A stretch of DNA of 64,000 nucleotides from Micromonospora andamanensis (GTDB lineage: Bacteria > Actinomycetota > Actinomycetes > Mycobacteriales > Micromonosporaceae): positions 310,001 through 374,000 of the forward strand of contig NZ_BOOZ01000003.1 of assembly GCF_016863495.1 (NCBI RefSeq). Direction: 5' to 3'. Shown piece by piece: positions 27,819-36,149 of the stretch. Below the pieces are notes generated by a model. The model saw nothing but the letters and a program-made list of their open reading frames with translations, was not told where the DNA came from and did not search any database. Position 1 is the stretch's first letter, and every line of letters starts with the position of its first letter. Made by a program: the position numbers and the translations under genes.

Positions 27819-27914
27819 GAAGGCTCCGATGCGGAGGGTGAGGGGGTGGTTGCGGGGGGTGGAGGGTTGGGGGGAGGTGAGGGTCGGGGGGCTGGTCGGG
27901 AGGGCTGGTTCCGG

Positions 27915-28021
27915 TATCCTGACCGGCGGCCTTCCGCCAGCAGGCCGCCGACCGGCGCCGGCGGGGGTCGCCGCCGCGCAGTGAGCCATCGGGGGCCGGC
28001 GGCTGACGAAAGGATGCTTTC
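27915..28021 (+). promoter_or_regulatory. Promoter and structured leader of the M15-like gene
   Basis: TATCCT (27915-27920) is a plausible -10, giving a leader of about 95 nt. CGGCGGCCT (27924-27932) pairs with AGGCCGCCG (27942-27950). Immediately before the start codon, CGAAAG (28007-28012) pairs with CTTTCG (28017-28022), which puts the SD bases AAAGGA inside a small hairpin. I compared it with the c-di-AMP (ydaO) riboswitch that often precedes actinobacterial wall hydrolases, but its conserved bases are not there. Confidence 0.45.
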
Positions 28022-29038
28022 GTGCGCAGGTCCATGCCCGTCCGGCGGTACGCCCACCGGCCGCTGATCGCCCTGCTCGCCGCTGTGGCGCTGCTGCTCG
28101 GCGTGGGTGCCGTGCCGGCGTACGCCGAGCCCAACGAGGGCGGCAGCAAGAAGCTGCGCGACGCCCTGGAGGCCACCGCCAAGGCGCACATCGACGCGAA
28201 ACGCAAGCTGGACGGCTCCAAGAAGCGGCAGAAGCAGCTGGCCAAGGAGTTGTCCGCGATGGAGGGCCGGCTGGACGAGCTGACCGCCATGGTCGGTGAG
28301 GTGGCCGCGCAGTCCTACCGGGTCGGGCGGCTCAGCCCGGCGGCCGTGTTGCTGGACAGCGCGACCCCGGAGGCGTTCGTGCAACGGGCCGCCAACCTCG
28401 ACATGATGGCCCAGCGGGACAGCCGCCGGATCCGGGAGCTGACCGAGGCGCGCGAGCAGGCCCGCCAGGCCAAGCTCGCGATCAACGCCGAGGTCCGCGA
28501 GCAGACCAAGCAGTTGGCCGTGATGGCGAAGAAGAAGCGGGAGGCCGAGGCGGCCCTGGCGGCGGTCAGCTCGGGCAGCAGCGGCGGGTTCAGCGGCGGC
28601 AGCTCGACCTCGGCGAAGCCGGCGCCCCGGAACTCCGACGGCTCCTGGCCCGGCGAGTCGTGCTCGGTGAACGATCCGACCACCTCAGGATGCATCACCC
28701 CACGCACCCTGCACGCGCTGAAGCAGACTCAGGCCGCCGGCTACAAGCGGCACGTCTCCTGCTACCGCAGCGGTGGTTCCGGTGAGCACCCCAAGGGGCG
28801 GGCCTGCGACTTCTCCGCCGCCACGAACGGCTTCGAGGACCGTACGGCCACCGGCGGCGACAAGTCGTACGGGGACAGCCTGGCCGCCTGGCACGTCCGT
28901 AACGCGGACCGGCTCGGCGTGCTGTACGTGATCTGGTACCGCCAGATCTGGCACCCGGGCACCGGCTGGCGGGCGTACGGTGGGAGCGGCAGTCCGGCCG
29001 CCGATCACACGAACCACGTTCATCTTTCGATGCATTGA
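28022..29038 (+). CDS. Secreted coiled-coil protein with M15-like peptidase domain
   Basis: A 338-residue secreted protein with a signal peptide ending about AYA (33-35). A long basic coiled coil (about 40-185) follows, then a Ser/Gly linker, then a C-terminal domain (about 205-338). That domain holds HPKGRACDFS and DHTNHVHLSMH, which give the His/Asp/His zinc-site pattern of M15-like (ARB_07466-type) domains. The coiled coil resembles those of NlpC/P60 and EnvC-like wall hydrolase regulators. It probably acts on peptidoglycan outside the membrane. GTG 28022 follows an SD (AAAGGA) held in a small hairpin. Confidence 0.82.
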   Translation: MRRSMPVRRYAHRPLIALLAAVALLLGVGAVPAYAEPNEGGSKKLRDALEATAKAHIDAKRKLDGSKKRQKQLAKELSAMEGRLDELTAMVGEVAAQSYRVGRLSPAAVLLDSATPEAFVQRAANLDMMAQRDSRRIRELTEAREQARQAKLAINAEVREQTKQLAVMAKKKREAEAALAAVSSGSSGGFSGGSSTSAKPAPRNSDGSWPGESCSVNDPTTSGCITPRTLHALKQTQAAGYKRHVSCYRSGGSGEHPKGRACDFSAATNGFEDRTATGGDKSYGDSLAAWHVRNADRLGVLYVIWYRQIWHPGTGWRAYGGSGSPAADHTNHVHLSMH

Positions 29039-29061
29039 CGTACACGCGGCGGATCGCTGCG

Positions 29062-29067
29062 TACCAT
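29062..29067 (+). promoter_or_regulatory. Leaderless -10 (TACCAT)
   Basis: TACCAT is followed by 7 nt and ATG 29075; no SD is present. Confidence 0.5.
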
Positions 29068-29074
29068 CGCCACG

Positions 29075-30628
29075 ATGAACTCTCCATCGCCTGACGTGGT
29101 GGCCACGTCCGCGCCGTCCCTGCCGCAGGTGCCCCGGGCCCTGCCCAACGGGCTCGCCGCGTTCCTGGTCTTCTACTCCAGCGGTGCCGTCCTGGTCCTG
29201 GAGACCGCCGCGTTGCGCCTGGTCGGGCCGTACGTCGGGGTCACCCTCCAGGTGACCAGCTCGGTTATCGGCATCGCGCTGGCGGCGATCGCGTACGGGG
29301 CGTGGGCGGGCGGCTGGCTGGCCGACCGGCGCAATCCGCGTACGCTGCTGGCCCCGGCGCTTGTGCTCTCCGGCATCGCCACCGCGATCACCCTGCCCGC
29401 CGTGCGGTACGCCGGTGAGGTGCTGCGCGGTGGGGCGGAGAGCGCGGTGCTGCTGCTGGTCGCGGTCGCCGTGTTCGCACCCGCGATGCTGCTCTCCTCG
29501 GTCAGCCCTCTGGTGATCAAGCTTCAGCTCGCCGACCTGCGCCGCACCGGTCAGGTGGTCGGCCGGCTCTCCGGCATCGGCACGCTCGGCGCGGTCACCG
29601 CCACCCTGGTCACCGGCTTCGTGCTGGTAGCCGCGCTGCCCAGCACCGTGATCCTGTTCGGGTTGGCCGCCTCCCTCGGCATCACAGGTATCGCGCTCGG
29701 GGTGTACCTGCACCGGCAGGACCGGGCTGCCCTTCCCGGGCCGGCCCGGGTCAAGGCCGCCCTGGCGGTGCTCGGTCTGGCCGGGGCCGGGCTGACAATG
29801 GTCGCCCCGGACCCCTGCGACGTGGAGACCGCGTACCACTGCGCCCGGATCCAGGCCGATCCCGGCCGGGCCAGCGGGCGGACCCTGCTGCTCAACTCGG
29901 CCCAGCACTCGTACGTCGACCTGAACGACCCGACCCACCTTGAGTACGCGTACACCCGGTGGATCGGCGCGGTGGCCGACGTGATCGCGCCGGAGGGGCA
30001 GCGGCTCGACGCGCTGCACCTGGGCGGGGGCGGCTTCACCGTGCCGCGCTACCTGACCGCCACCCGACCTGGCACCGACAACCTGGTGTTCGAGATCGAC
30101 GGCGGGTTGATCGAGCTGGGCGAGCGTCGGCTCGGCGTACGCCAGGGACCGGACCTGCGGGCGGTGGTGGGTGACGCCCGGATGCTGGTGGCCGCCGAGG
30201 CGACCGACAGCCGCGACTACGTGGTGGGCGACGCCTTCGGGCACCTGGTGGTGCCCTGGCACCTGGCCACCCGGGAGATGGCCGCCGAGATCCGTCGGGT
30301 GACCCGGCCGGGCGGGGTCTACGTGCAGAACGTCATCGACTACCCGCCGCTGCGGTTCATCCGCAGCGAGGTGGCCACCGTCGCCGCCGAGTTCGGGCAT
30401 GTCGCGCTTGTCGCGCCACCCGAGGCGCTGGCCGGCGAGCGGGGTGCCAACTTTCTCATCGTGGCCTCTGACGCGCCACTGCCGCTGGCTGCGGTACGGG
30501 CCCGCCTCGATGACGCCAACGAACCGGTCAGCCTGCTCAGTGGCGGTGACCTGACGGACTTCGTCGGTGACGCGCTGGTGCTCACCGACGACTACGCACC
30601 TGTGGACCAACTGCTCGCCACCGCCTGA
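29075..30628 (+). CDS. Membrane protein with spermidine-synthase-like domain
   Basis: A 517-residue protein. The N-terminal half has about seven transmembrane helices (for example LAAFLVFYSSGAVLVLETAA, ALAAIAYGAWAGGWLADRRN). The C-terminal half (about 280-510) is an aminopropyltransferase/methyltransferase fold: ALHLGGGGFTVPRYL for nucleotide binding, LVFEIDGGLIELGERRLG, and VVGDAFGHLVVPWHLATREM in the active-site loop. Fused MFS-like/spermidine-synthase proteins are common in actinobacteria, with uncertain substrates. It may use decarboxylated SAM at the inner face of the membrane. The gene is probably leaderless. Confidence 0.85.
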   Translation: MNSPSPDVVATSAPSLPQVPRALPNGLAAFLVFYSSGAVLVLETAALRLVGPYVGVTLQVTSSVIGIALAAIAYGAWAGGWLADRRNPRTLLAPALVLSGIATAITLPAVRYAGEVLRGGAESAVLLLVAVAVFAPAMLLSSVSPLVIKLQLADLRRTGQVVGRLSGIGTLGAVTATLVTGFVLVAALPSTVILFGLAASLGITGIALGVYLHRQDRAALPGPARVKAALAVLGLAGAGLTMVAPDPCDVETAYHCARIQADPGRASGRTLLLNSAQHSYVDLNDPTHLEYAYTRWIGAVADVIAPEGQRLDALHLGGGGFTVPRYLTATRPGTDNLVFEIDGGLIELGERRLGVRQGPDLRAVVGDARMLVAAEATDSRDYVVGDAFGHLVVPWHLATREMAAEIRRVTRPGGVYVQNVIDYPPLRFIRSEVATVAAEFGHVALVAPPEALAGERGANFLIVASDAPLPLAAVRARLDDANEPVSLLSGGDLTDFVGDALVLTDDYAPVDQLLATA

Positions 30629-30699
30629 TCGGGTGACATCCGTGACCGAATCAGACCAGAAAGGTGTAGGCGGCCTTACGTCGGGCAACAACGCCGACC

Positions 30700-32361
30700 A
30701 TGGGTGGTGGGGCAAGCAGGGGAGCGCAACTGCTCGGTGAGCGGTACCGGCTCATCGAGCAGCTCGGCGCGGGCGGCATGTCGGTGGTCTGGCGGGGCTA
30801 CGACGAGGTGCTCGGCAGGCAGGTCGCGGTGAAGGTGCTCGCGTCCCGGCTGGCCAGCGACCGGGCGTTCCGGCACCGGATCAGGATCGAGGCCCAGGCC
30901 GCCGCCCGGCTGTGTCACCCCAACATCACGAGCGTGTACGACTACGGCGAGTCCGTGCAGGTCGGGTTGACCGTGCCGTACGTGGTGATGGAGTTGATCG
31001 ACGGCGGTCCGCTGACCGCGCGGCTGGCCCGCGACGGACGCCTGCCGTGGCGGGAGGCGGTGACGGTGGCGGCCGAGGTCGCCTCCGCGCTGGCCACCGC
31101 GCACGCCCGAGGCGTGGTGCACCGCGACGTCACGCCCGGCAACGTGATGCTCACCGCGACCGGCGTGAAGGTTGTCGACTTCGGCATCTCCGCCCTGGTC
31201 GGCGAGAGCGAGAAGGGCCCCGACGGCACCCTGCTCGGCACCCCGGCGTACCTCGCTCCGGAACGGCTCGACAACGGTCAGGTCAGCCCGGCCACCGACG
31301 TGTACGCGGTCGGGCTGCTGCTGTACCGGATGCTCACCGGCCGGCTGCCCTGGCAGGCCGACACCACCACGCAGATGCTGCGGGCGCACATGTACCGCGA
31401 GCCGGAGCCGATGCCGGACGTACCGGGCCTGCCCGGCGGCATCGCCGACCTCGTCCAGCGCTGCCTGGCGAAGCGGCCGGCGGACCGGCCGGACACCGCT
31501 GATCTGGCCCGGGTCCTCGCCGAGGCGGCCGGCAAGGTGCCGGCGGTGCCGGTCGGTGCCGGCGCCGGCGAGACCGGCCCGTTGTCCCTGGCGGACGCCG
31601 GTACCACGATCCTGCCCTGGTCTGCGGCGACCGACGCGTTGCCCCTGGCGGGCCTGCGCACCCGGCGCGGGCTGCACCGCCGACGTCGGGTCGAGGCGGT
31701 GGCGGCCGCCACCGGGCTGATGATCATCACGGCGGCGGTCTGGGGGGTCACCTCACACAGCCCCGCCAGCGGCGGGATCGACCAGCCGACCCAGGCGCGT
31801 ATCGGCGGCGACCAGGACGTTCCCTGCCAGGTCACGTACGTGCTGCGCAAGGACTCCGGCAAGGACTTCACCGCCGAGCTGAGCCTGACCAACACCGGCG
31901 ACCGTGAGCTGCGCGACTGGACCATGAGCTTCGCCTTCCCCGGCGAGCAGACGGTGACAGCCGCGACGCCGGCCCCGGTGCGGCAGCAGGGTCGGGCCGT
32001 GGCGGTGCAGCCGGCTCCCGAGCGGCCCGCGCTGGCACCCGGTGCCACCGAGAAACTGAACCTGACCGGGCGGTACACCGGGACGAACCCGCTGCCTGTG
32101 GAGTTCCGGGTGGGCACGGCGGCGTGCGGGGTACAGGTCTCCGGGGTGGCCGGCACCGCGCCCACCGCCAAGCCGGCACCCGTCAAGTCGACCCCGGCCA
32201 AGACGGTGAAGGCAGCGGCCGGGAAGGCCGGTTCCGGCGACGCCACCTCCAAGGGGAAGAAGCCCAAGGCCGAGAAGCCCAAGCCGGACGACGGTAAGGG
32301 AAAGGGCAAGGGCGGGGGGAAGCCGCAGCCGGCCAAGCCCGGCAAGGGCCCCGGCCGGTGA
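30700..32361 (+). CDS. Ser/Thr protein kinase with extracellular CBM2-like domain
   Basis: A 553-residue transmembrane kinase. The kinase domain is about 14-275: GAGGMSVVW P-loop, VAVK with Lys45, catalytic loop HRDVTPGN (141-148) and DFG at 160-162. The catalytic loop has Thr145 where Hanks kinases have Lys. One transmembrane helix is about 333-351. Outside, residues 375-481 resemble a family 2 carbohydrate-binding module: Cys376 and Cys476 ends, LSLTNTGDRELRDWTMSFAF, then ALAPGATEKLNLTGRY. The last 70 residues are Lys/Pro/Gly-rich. It may sense wall or extracellular polysaccharide. It is convergent with trkA. Confidence 0.88.
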   Translation: MGGGASRGAQLLGERYRLIEQLGAGGMSVVWRGYDEVLGRQVAVKVLASRLASDRAFRHRIRIEAQAAARLCHPNITSVYDYGESVQVGLTVPYVVMELIDGGPLTARLARDGRLPWREAVTVAAEVASALATAHARGVVHRDVTPGNVMLTATGVKVVDFGISALVGESEKGPDGTLLGTPAYLAPERLDNGQVSPATDVYAVGLLLYRMLTGRLPWQADTTTQMLRAHMYREPEPMPDVPGLPGGIADLVQRCLAKRPADRPDTADLARVLAEAAGKVPAVPVGAGAGETGPLSLADAGTTILPWSAATDALPLAGLRTRRGLHRRRRVEAVAAATGLMIITAAVWGVTSHSPASGGIDQPTQARIGGDQDVPCQVTYVLRKDSGKDFTAELSLTNTGDRELRDWTMSFAFPGEQTVTAATPAPVRQQGRAVAVQPAPERPALAPGATEKLNLTGRYTGTNPLPVEFRVGTAACGVQVSGVAGTAPTAKPAPVKSTPAKTVKAAAGKAGSGDATSKGKKPKAEKPKPDDGKGKGKGGGKPQPAKPGKGPGR

Positions 32362-32370
32362 GCTGACAGG

Positions 32371-33042
32371 TCAGGACAGCGTGGAGAAGCGCTGGACCTG
32401 TTCGATTGTGCCCTCCACGATGAGAACCGTGCCCTCGGCGAGTTCCAGGCCGTCGGAGACGTAGCGGTACCGGTCCTCGCCCGGCCGTCTGATCCCGATG
32501 ACCCGTACGCCGTAGCGGTCCAGCAGCCGGATCTCGCTTGTCGGGCGCCCCAGAAGCGACTGCGGTACGGGGATCCTCGCCACCGCGAAGGCCTCACCGA
32601 ACTCCACGAAGTCGAGCATCCGACTGATGATCAGGTGGGCGAGCCGTTCGCCGGTCTCCGCCTCGGGAAAGATCACGTGGTGGGCGCCGACCGAGGAGAG
32701 GATCTTCGCGTGCTGCCCCGACGTCGCCCGGGCCCAGATCTGCGGTACGCCCAGCTCCACCAGGGCGAGCACGGTGAGCACGCTGGCCTCGACGGAGGCG
32801 CCGATCGCCACCACCGCCTGGCCCAGGTCGGCCACCCCGAGCTGGCGGAGGGCACCCTCGTCGGTGGCGTCGGCCTGCGCCACCTGGTCGAGCATCGACG
32901 ACCATTTCTGTACGTGTTGGGCGTCGCGGTCGATGGCCAACACCTCGCGGCCGAGGGCGGAGAGCGATTCGGCCAGGTGGCTGCCGAGGCGGCCGAGGCC
33001 GATCACCGCGATGCCACCCTGGTCCGGCTTTCTATCCAACAA
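32371..33042 (-). CDS. trkA: Potassium uptake regulatory subunit (TrkA/KtrA type)
   Basis: A 223-residue cytoplasmic RCK protein that gates a K+ transporter. RCK_N starts IAVIGLGRLGSHLAESL (GxGxxG for NAD(H)/ATP) with the following acidic strand LAIDRDAQHV. RCK_C/TrkA_C spans about 140-220. It starts with TTG 33042, preceded by AGGAG at 7 nt, and overlaps the membrane subunit gene by 11 nt. The two together form a Ktr/Trk system. One RCK_N plus one RCK_C matches KtrA rather than the double-length TrkA of E. coli. Confidence 0.92.
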   Translation of the reverse strand: MLDRKPDQGGIAVIGLGRLGSHLAESLSALGREVLAIDRDAQHVQKWSSMLDQVAQADATDEGALRQLGVADLGQAVVAIGASVEASVLTVLALVELGVPQIWARATSGQHAKILSSVGAHHVIFPEAETGERLAHLIISRMLDFVEFGEAFAVARIPVPQSLLGRPTSEIRLLDRYGVRVIGIRRPGEDRYRYVSDGLELAEGTVLIVEGTIEQVQRFSTLS

Positions 33043-34366
33043 CGGGTTGCTCCTCTGGGTAGCGGTAGAGCCGGCGCCGGGTGTTCAGGGCGATCGCCGA
33101 GCCGAAGGTGAGCGGCCCCACCCGGCCGACGTACATGAGCACGGTCAGCAGTAGCTGGCCACCATCCGACAGGGACGACAGGACGCCCACCGAGAGCCCG
33201 GTGGTGCTGAACGCCGACGTGACCTCGAACAGCGCGGCGTAGAACGGCAGCTTGTCGGTCATCGCGATGAGCGCGGCGGTCCCGGCGGCGACGATCGCGA
33301 CGCTGAGCAGCGCCACGGTGAGGGCCTGCCGTTGGCTGGCGGTGGCGACCCGACGGTGCCCGACCGTGACGTCCGGTTCGCCGCGGACCTCGGCCCAGAT
33401 GACGAAGGCGAGCAGGAAGAAGGTGGAGACCTTGATCCCGCCGGCGGTGCTGGCGCTGCCGCCGCCGATGAACATCAGGCCGATCAACAGGGTGTAGCTC
33501 TCCTCCCGGAGCTGGTCGGTCGGTACCACCTCGAAGCCGCCGGTGCGGGCCAGCGCGATCTGCGTGAACCCGGCGACCACCTTGCCGGGAACGTCGTACT
33601 GGCCGACCGTCCAGGGGTTGGCCCACTCGGCGGCCAGGAACGCGACCGCACCGAAGGCGATCAGAGCGGCGCTGCCCCAGATGGTCAACTTGGTGGCGAC
33701 CGCCCACCGGGCCGGCTGCCGCCATTCGCGGACCGCCTCGAACAGGGCCGGAAAGCCGAGACCGCCGACGATGGCGCCGAGGGCCAACGGCAGACTGACC
33801 CAGGGGTCGCGGGAGAACGCCAGCAGCCCGTCGCTGTAGAGCGAGAAGCCGGAGTTGTTGAACGCCTGCACCGCGTGGAACGAGCCCGTCCAGAGGGCCC
33901 GCCAGAACGGATAGTCGTACCCCAGCCAGAGACGTGCCGTGACGATGAGCGCCATCACCAGCTCGCAGGCGAACACCGTGCCGGCGATGTGTGCCAGCAG
34001 CCGGCGTACGTCGCCGAGCCCGTACTCCGCGGTCTCGGCCTGCACCAGCAGCCGGTTGTGCAGACCGAGCCGCCGGGACACGGTGAGGATCACCAGCGCG
34101 GCACCGGTCAGGATGCCGAGCCCGCCCAGCTGGGTGAGCACCGTGATGAGCACCAACCCGGGGCCGGACCAGTAGTTCGGGGTGTCGGTGACGGTCAGCC
34201 CGGTGACCGAGATGGCCGACGTGGCGGTGAAGAGCGCGGTCATGAACGGGGTGTGCTGGTACTCGATTGTCATCGGGCGCAGCATCAGCAGGCCGGTGCC
34301 GATCAGGATCGCCACCAGGAAGACGAGCGGCACGAGCCGCACCGGGTGACGAAGGAACCGACGCAC
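33032..34366 (-). CDS. Potassium uptake membrane subunit (TrkH/KtrB type)
   Basis: A protein of about 444 residues of the superfamily of K+ transporters with four membrane-pore-membrane repeats. Filter-region segments are ATSAISVTGLTV, NNSGFSLYSDG, ALARTGGFEVV and VTSAFSTTGLSVGV, each with the key Gly. I prefer GTG 34366 (VRRFLRHPVRLVPLVFLV) with GGAAGA upstream; the frame is open to ATG 34414, which also has a G-rich upstream. It is the first gene of a two-gene operon with trkA, which overlaps it. It imports K+, probably with Na+ or H+. Confidence 0.92.
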   Translation of the reverse strand: MRRFLRHPVRLVPLVFLVAILIGTGLLMLRPMTIEYQHTPFMTALFTATSAISVTGLTVTDTPNYWSGPGLVLITVLTQLGGLGILTGAALVILTVSRRLGLHNRLLVQAETAEYGLGDVRRLLAHIAGTVFACELVMALIVTARLWLGYDYPFWRALWTGSFHAVQAFNNSGFSLYSDGLLAFSRDPWVSLPLALGAIVGGLGFPALFEAVREWRQPARWAVATKLTIWGSAALIAFGAVAFLAAEWANPWTVGQYDVPGKVVAGFTQIALARTGGFEVVPTDQLREESYTLLIGLMFIGGGSASTAGGIKVSTFFLLAFVIWAEVRGEPDVTVGHRRVATASQRQALTVALLSVAIVAAGTAALIAMTDKLPFYAALFEVTSAFSTTGLSVGVLSSLSDGGQLLLTVLMYVGRVGPLTFGSAIALNTRRRLYRYPEEQPVVG

Positions 34367-34440
34367 CAGACAATCTTCCGATTCCACCCACCCGTTCCGG
34401 GCCGGAACCGCCATCCCGCCACCCGCCCCGCCGACTCACT

Positions 34441-34491
34441 CCTTGCTCTGCGTCCTTGCTCTGCGTCCTTGCTCTGCTTCAACGGACGCAC
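34441..34491. repeat. Family 2 repeat arm with 13-mer tandem, copy b
   Basis: CCTTGCTCTGCGT occurs twice in tandem (34441-34453, 34454-34466) and a third, variant copy runs on into CTTCAACGGACGCAC (34467-34491). The full third copy is the left arm of family 2 (see 9515-9639). No complementary right arm follows, so this is a degenerate or half element. It lies between trkH and the GDPD gene. Confidence 0.8.
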
Positions 34492-34587
34492 AGGCGGAGG
34501 ATTCACCGGATGGTCAGCCGCGGACCAACTGACGGTCAGCCCGGGCAGGTCTGCTGAGGCGGTTCCCGACGAGTCAAGGAGACCGCG

Positions 34588-35709
34588 TTGCGACGTACCC
34601 TTTCCGCCCTCGGTGTGACGGTGACCCTGCTCGCCGCCGCCGTGGCCACGCCCATGGTCGCCACGGCGAAGCCGACAGGCGGCACGGACCCGGCCCGCGT
34701 CGGTGACCAGCCCATCGTCATCGGTCACCGGGGTGCCAGCGGCTACCGGCCGGAGCACACGTTTGAGGCGTACCGGCTGGCGATCCGGATGGGTGCCGAC
34801 TACATCGAGCCCGATCTGGTCGCGACCGCCGACGGCGTGCTCGTCGCCCGGCACGAGAACGAGATCAGCGGTACGACCGACGTGGCGACCAGGACGGAGT
34901 TCGCCGCCCGTCGGACCACGAAGACAATCGACGGGGTGTCGGTGACCGGCTGGTTCACCGAGGACTTCACCCTCGCCGAGCTGCGGACGCTGCGGGCCAA
35001 GGAGCGGCTGCCCCAGGTACGGGTGACGAACACCGCATTCGACGGCCAGTTCCAGGTGCCCACCTTTCAGGAGGTGATCGACCTGGCCCGGGCGGAGAGC
35101 CGGGCCCGGGGCCGGGTGATCGGTGTCTACCCGGAGACCAAGCATCCGACGTACTTCGCCTCGATCGGCCTGCCGCTGGAGGAGCCGCTTGTCGAGACGC
35201 TACGTCGGGCAGGCTGGACGAAACGGCACTCGCCGGTCATCATCCAGTCCTTCGAGACGGCGAACCTGCGGCGGTTGGATCGGCTGACCGACGTGCGGTT
35301 GGCCCAGCTGCTCGACGCCACCGGCAGGCCGTACGACTTCACCGTGGCCGGCGACACCCGCACCTACCGTGACCTGGCCGCCCCCGCCGGCCTCAAGTGG
35401 ATCTCGCGCTACGCCGACGGGATCGGCGCCAACAAGAACCTCATCGTGCCGCGCGACACCGCCGGCAAGCTGCTCGCCCCGACGACTCTGGTCCAAGACG
35501 CGCACAAGCAGAAGCTGATCGTGCACGCCTGGACGTTCCGGGCGGAGAATCAGTTCCTTCCGGCGGACTTCCGGATCGGCACCGACCCGAACGCCCGGGG
35601 CGACATCCAGGCCGAGTACGAGCTGTTCTACCGGCTGGGCCTCGACGGCGTCTTCACCGACCACCCGGACACCGCCGTGGCCGCCCGCGCCGCCCTACCC
35701 CGCCCCTGA
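34588..35709 (+). CDS. Secreted glycerophosphodiester phosphodiesterase
   Basis: A 373-residue GDPD. A signal peptide covers about 1-29. The TIM-barrel active site shows IGHRGASGYRPEHTFEAY (catalytic His-Arg, Glu), GADYIEPDLVATADGVLVA (Glu, Asp metal ligands), ARHENEISGTT (second His) and late HAWTFRAENQF and DGVFTDHPDTA. It hydrolyses glycerophosphodiesters to glycerol-3-phosphate plus alcohol outside the membrane, with calcium in many homologues. The start is TTG 34588, with AAGGAGA 5-6 nt upstream; no ATG or GTG option gives a complete signal peptide. Confidence 0.92.
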   Translation: MRRTLSALGVTVTLLAAAVATPMVATAKPTGGTDPARVGDQPIVIGHRGASGYRPEHTFEAYRLAIRMGADYIEPDLVATADGVLVARHENEISGTTDVATRTEFAARRTTKTIDGVSVTGWFTEDFTLAELRTLRAKERLPQVRVTNTAFDGQFQVPTFQEVIDLARAESRARGRVIGVYPETKHPTYFASIGLPLEEPLVETLRRAGWTKRHSPVIIQSFETANLRRLDRLTDVRLAQLLDATGRPYDFTVAGDTRTYRDLAAPAGLKWISRYADGIGANKNLIVPRDTAGKLLAPTTLVQDAHKQKLIVHAWTFRAENQFLPADFRIGTDPNARGDIQAEYELFYRLGLDGVFTDHPDTAVAARAALPRP

Positions 35710-36149
35710 CCCCGACCCCACCCCTCGCCCCGCTCCGAGTTCCCTGCAACTGCGGGGATGTTGCTGCCTCCGCTGGGGGTCGACCCAGCAGCATCCCCGA
35801 AGTTGTCGAAGAATCAGCGCAGGCGGGCGGCCGTTGCGCAGGACAGCGCAAGTTGGGCCTTCGGCTTGCCCGGAGGCCCCGACATGCCGCAACCCGCCGC
35901 CCAACCACTGACACGGCCGGGAGTGGGCGGCGGAGCGTGGGGGTGGGCGACACATGGCGGGCCGGTGTCGTGGGAGCGGTGCCCACCGCTCGGGCGGGTC
36001 GGGGCGCCCGAGGCGTCGAGCTTGTAAGGGCTGGCCATCCCGACCCTGTTACTTGTGTGTTTCCGCCACATAGCCCGTGGGTGACGTCACTTCTAGCGTG
36101 AGCCGACACATAAGGTTTTCCTCCCTCTGAGTCCTCACGTGGAGTCGCA
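35710..36149. other. 440-nt gap with an inverted repeat and transporter promoter
   Basis: It holds an inverted repeat (35747-35805) about 40 nt after the GDPD stop. The middle 150 nt has no protein-like frame. A promoter-like segment follows near the ABC gene: a TGACGTCA palindrome (36082-36089) and TAGCGT (36094-36099) as a likely -10. The SD GTGGAG comes just before ATG 36150. Confidence 0.55.
35747..35805. repeat. Inverted repeat, family 3 (GGGGATG core)
   Basis: CAACTGCGGGGATGTTGCTG (35747-35766) and its near complement (35786-35805) match at 18 of 20 positions with a 19-nt loop. Size and layout resemble family 1 but the sequence is different. It could be the terminator of the GDPD gene. 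Only one copy lies in this window. Confidence 0.7.

Noticed and set aside
27915..28021. c-di-AMP (ydaO) riboswitch before the M15-like gene
   Set aside because: The genomic context fits but the conserved GGGGAACC-type bases and pseudoknot elements are absent.
35758..36027. 89-codon plus-strand frame between the GDPD and ABC genes
   Set aside because: It starts inside an inverted repeat and its composition looks random.
36082..36089. TGACGTCA palindrome as a specific operator
   Set aside because: An 8-bp palindrome alone is too common in GC-rich DNA to assign to a regulator.
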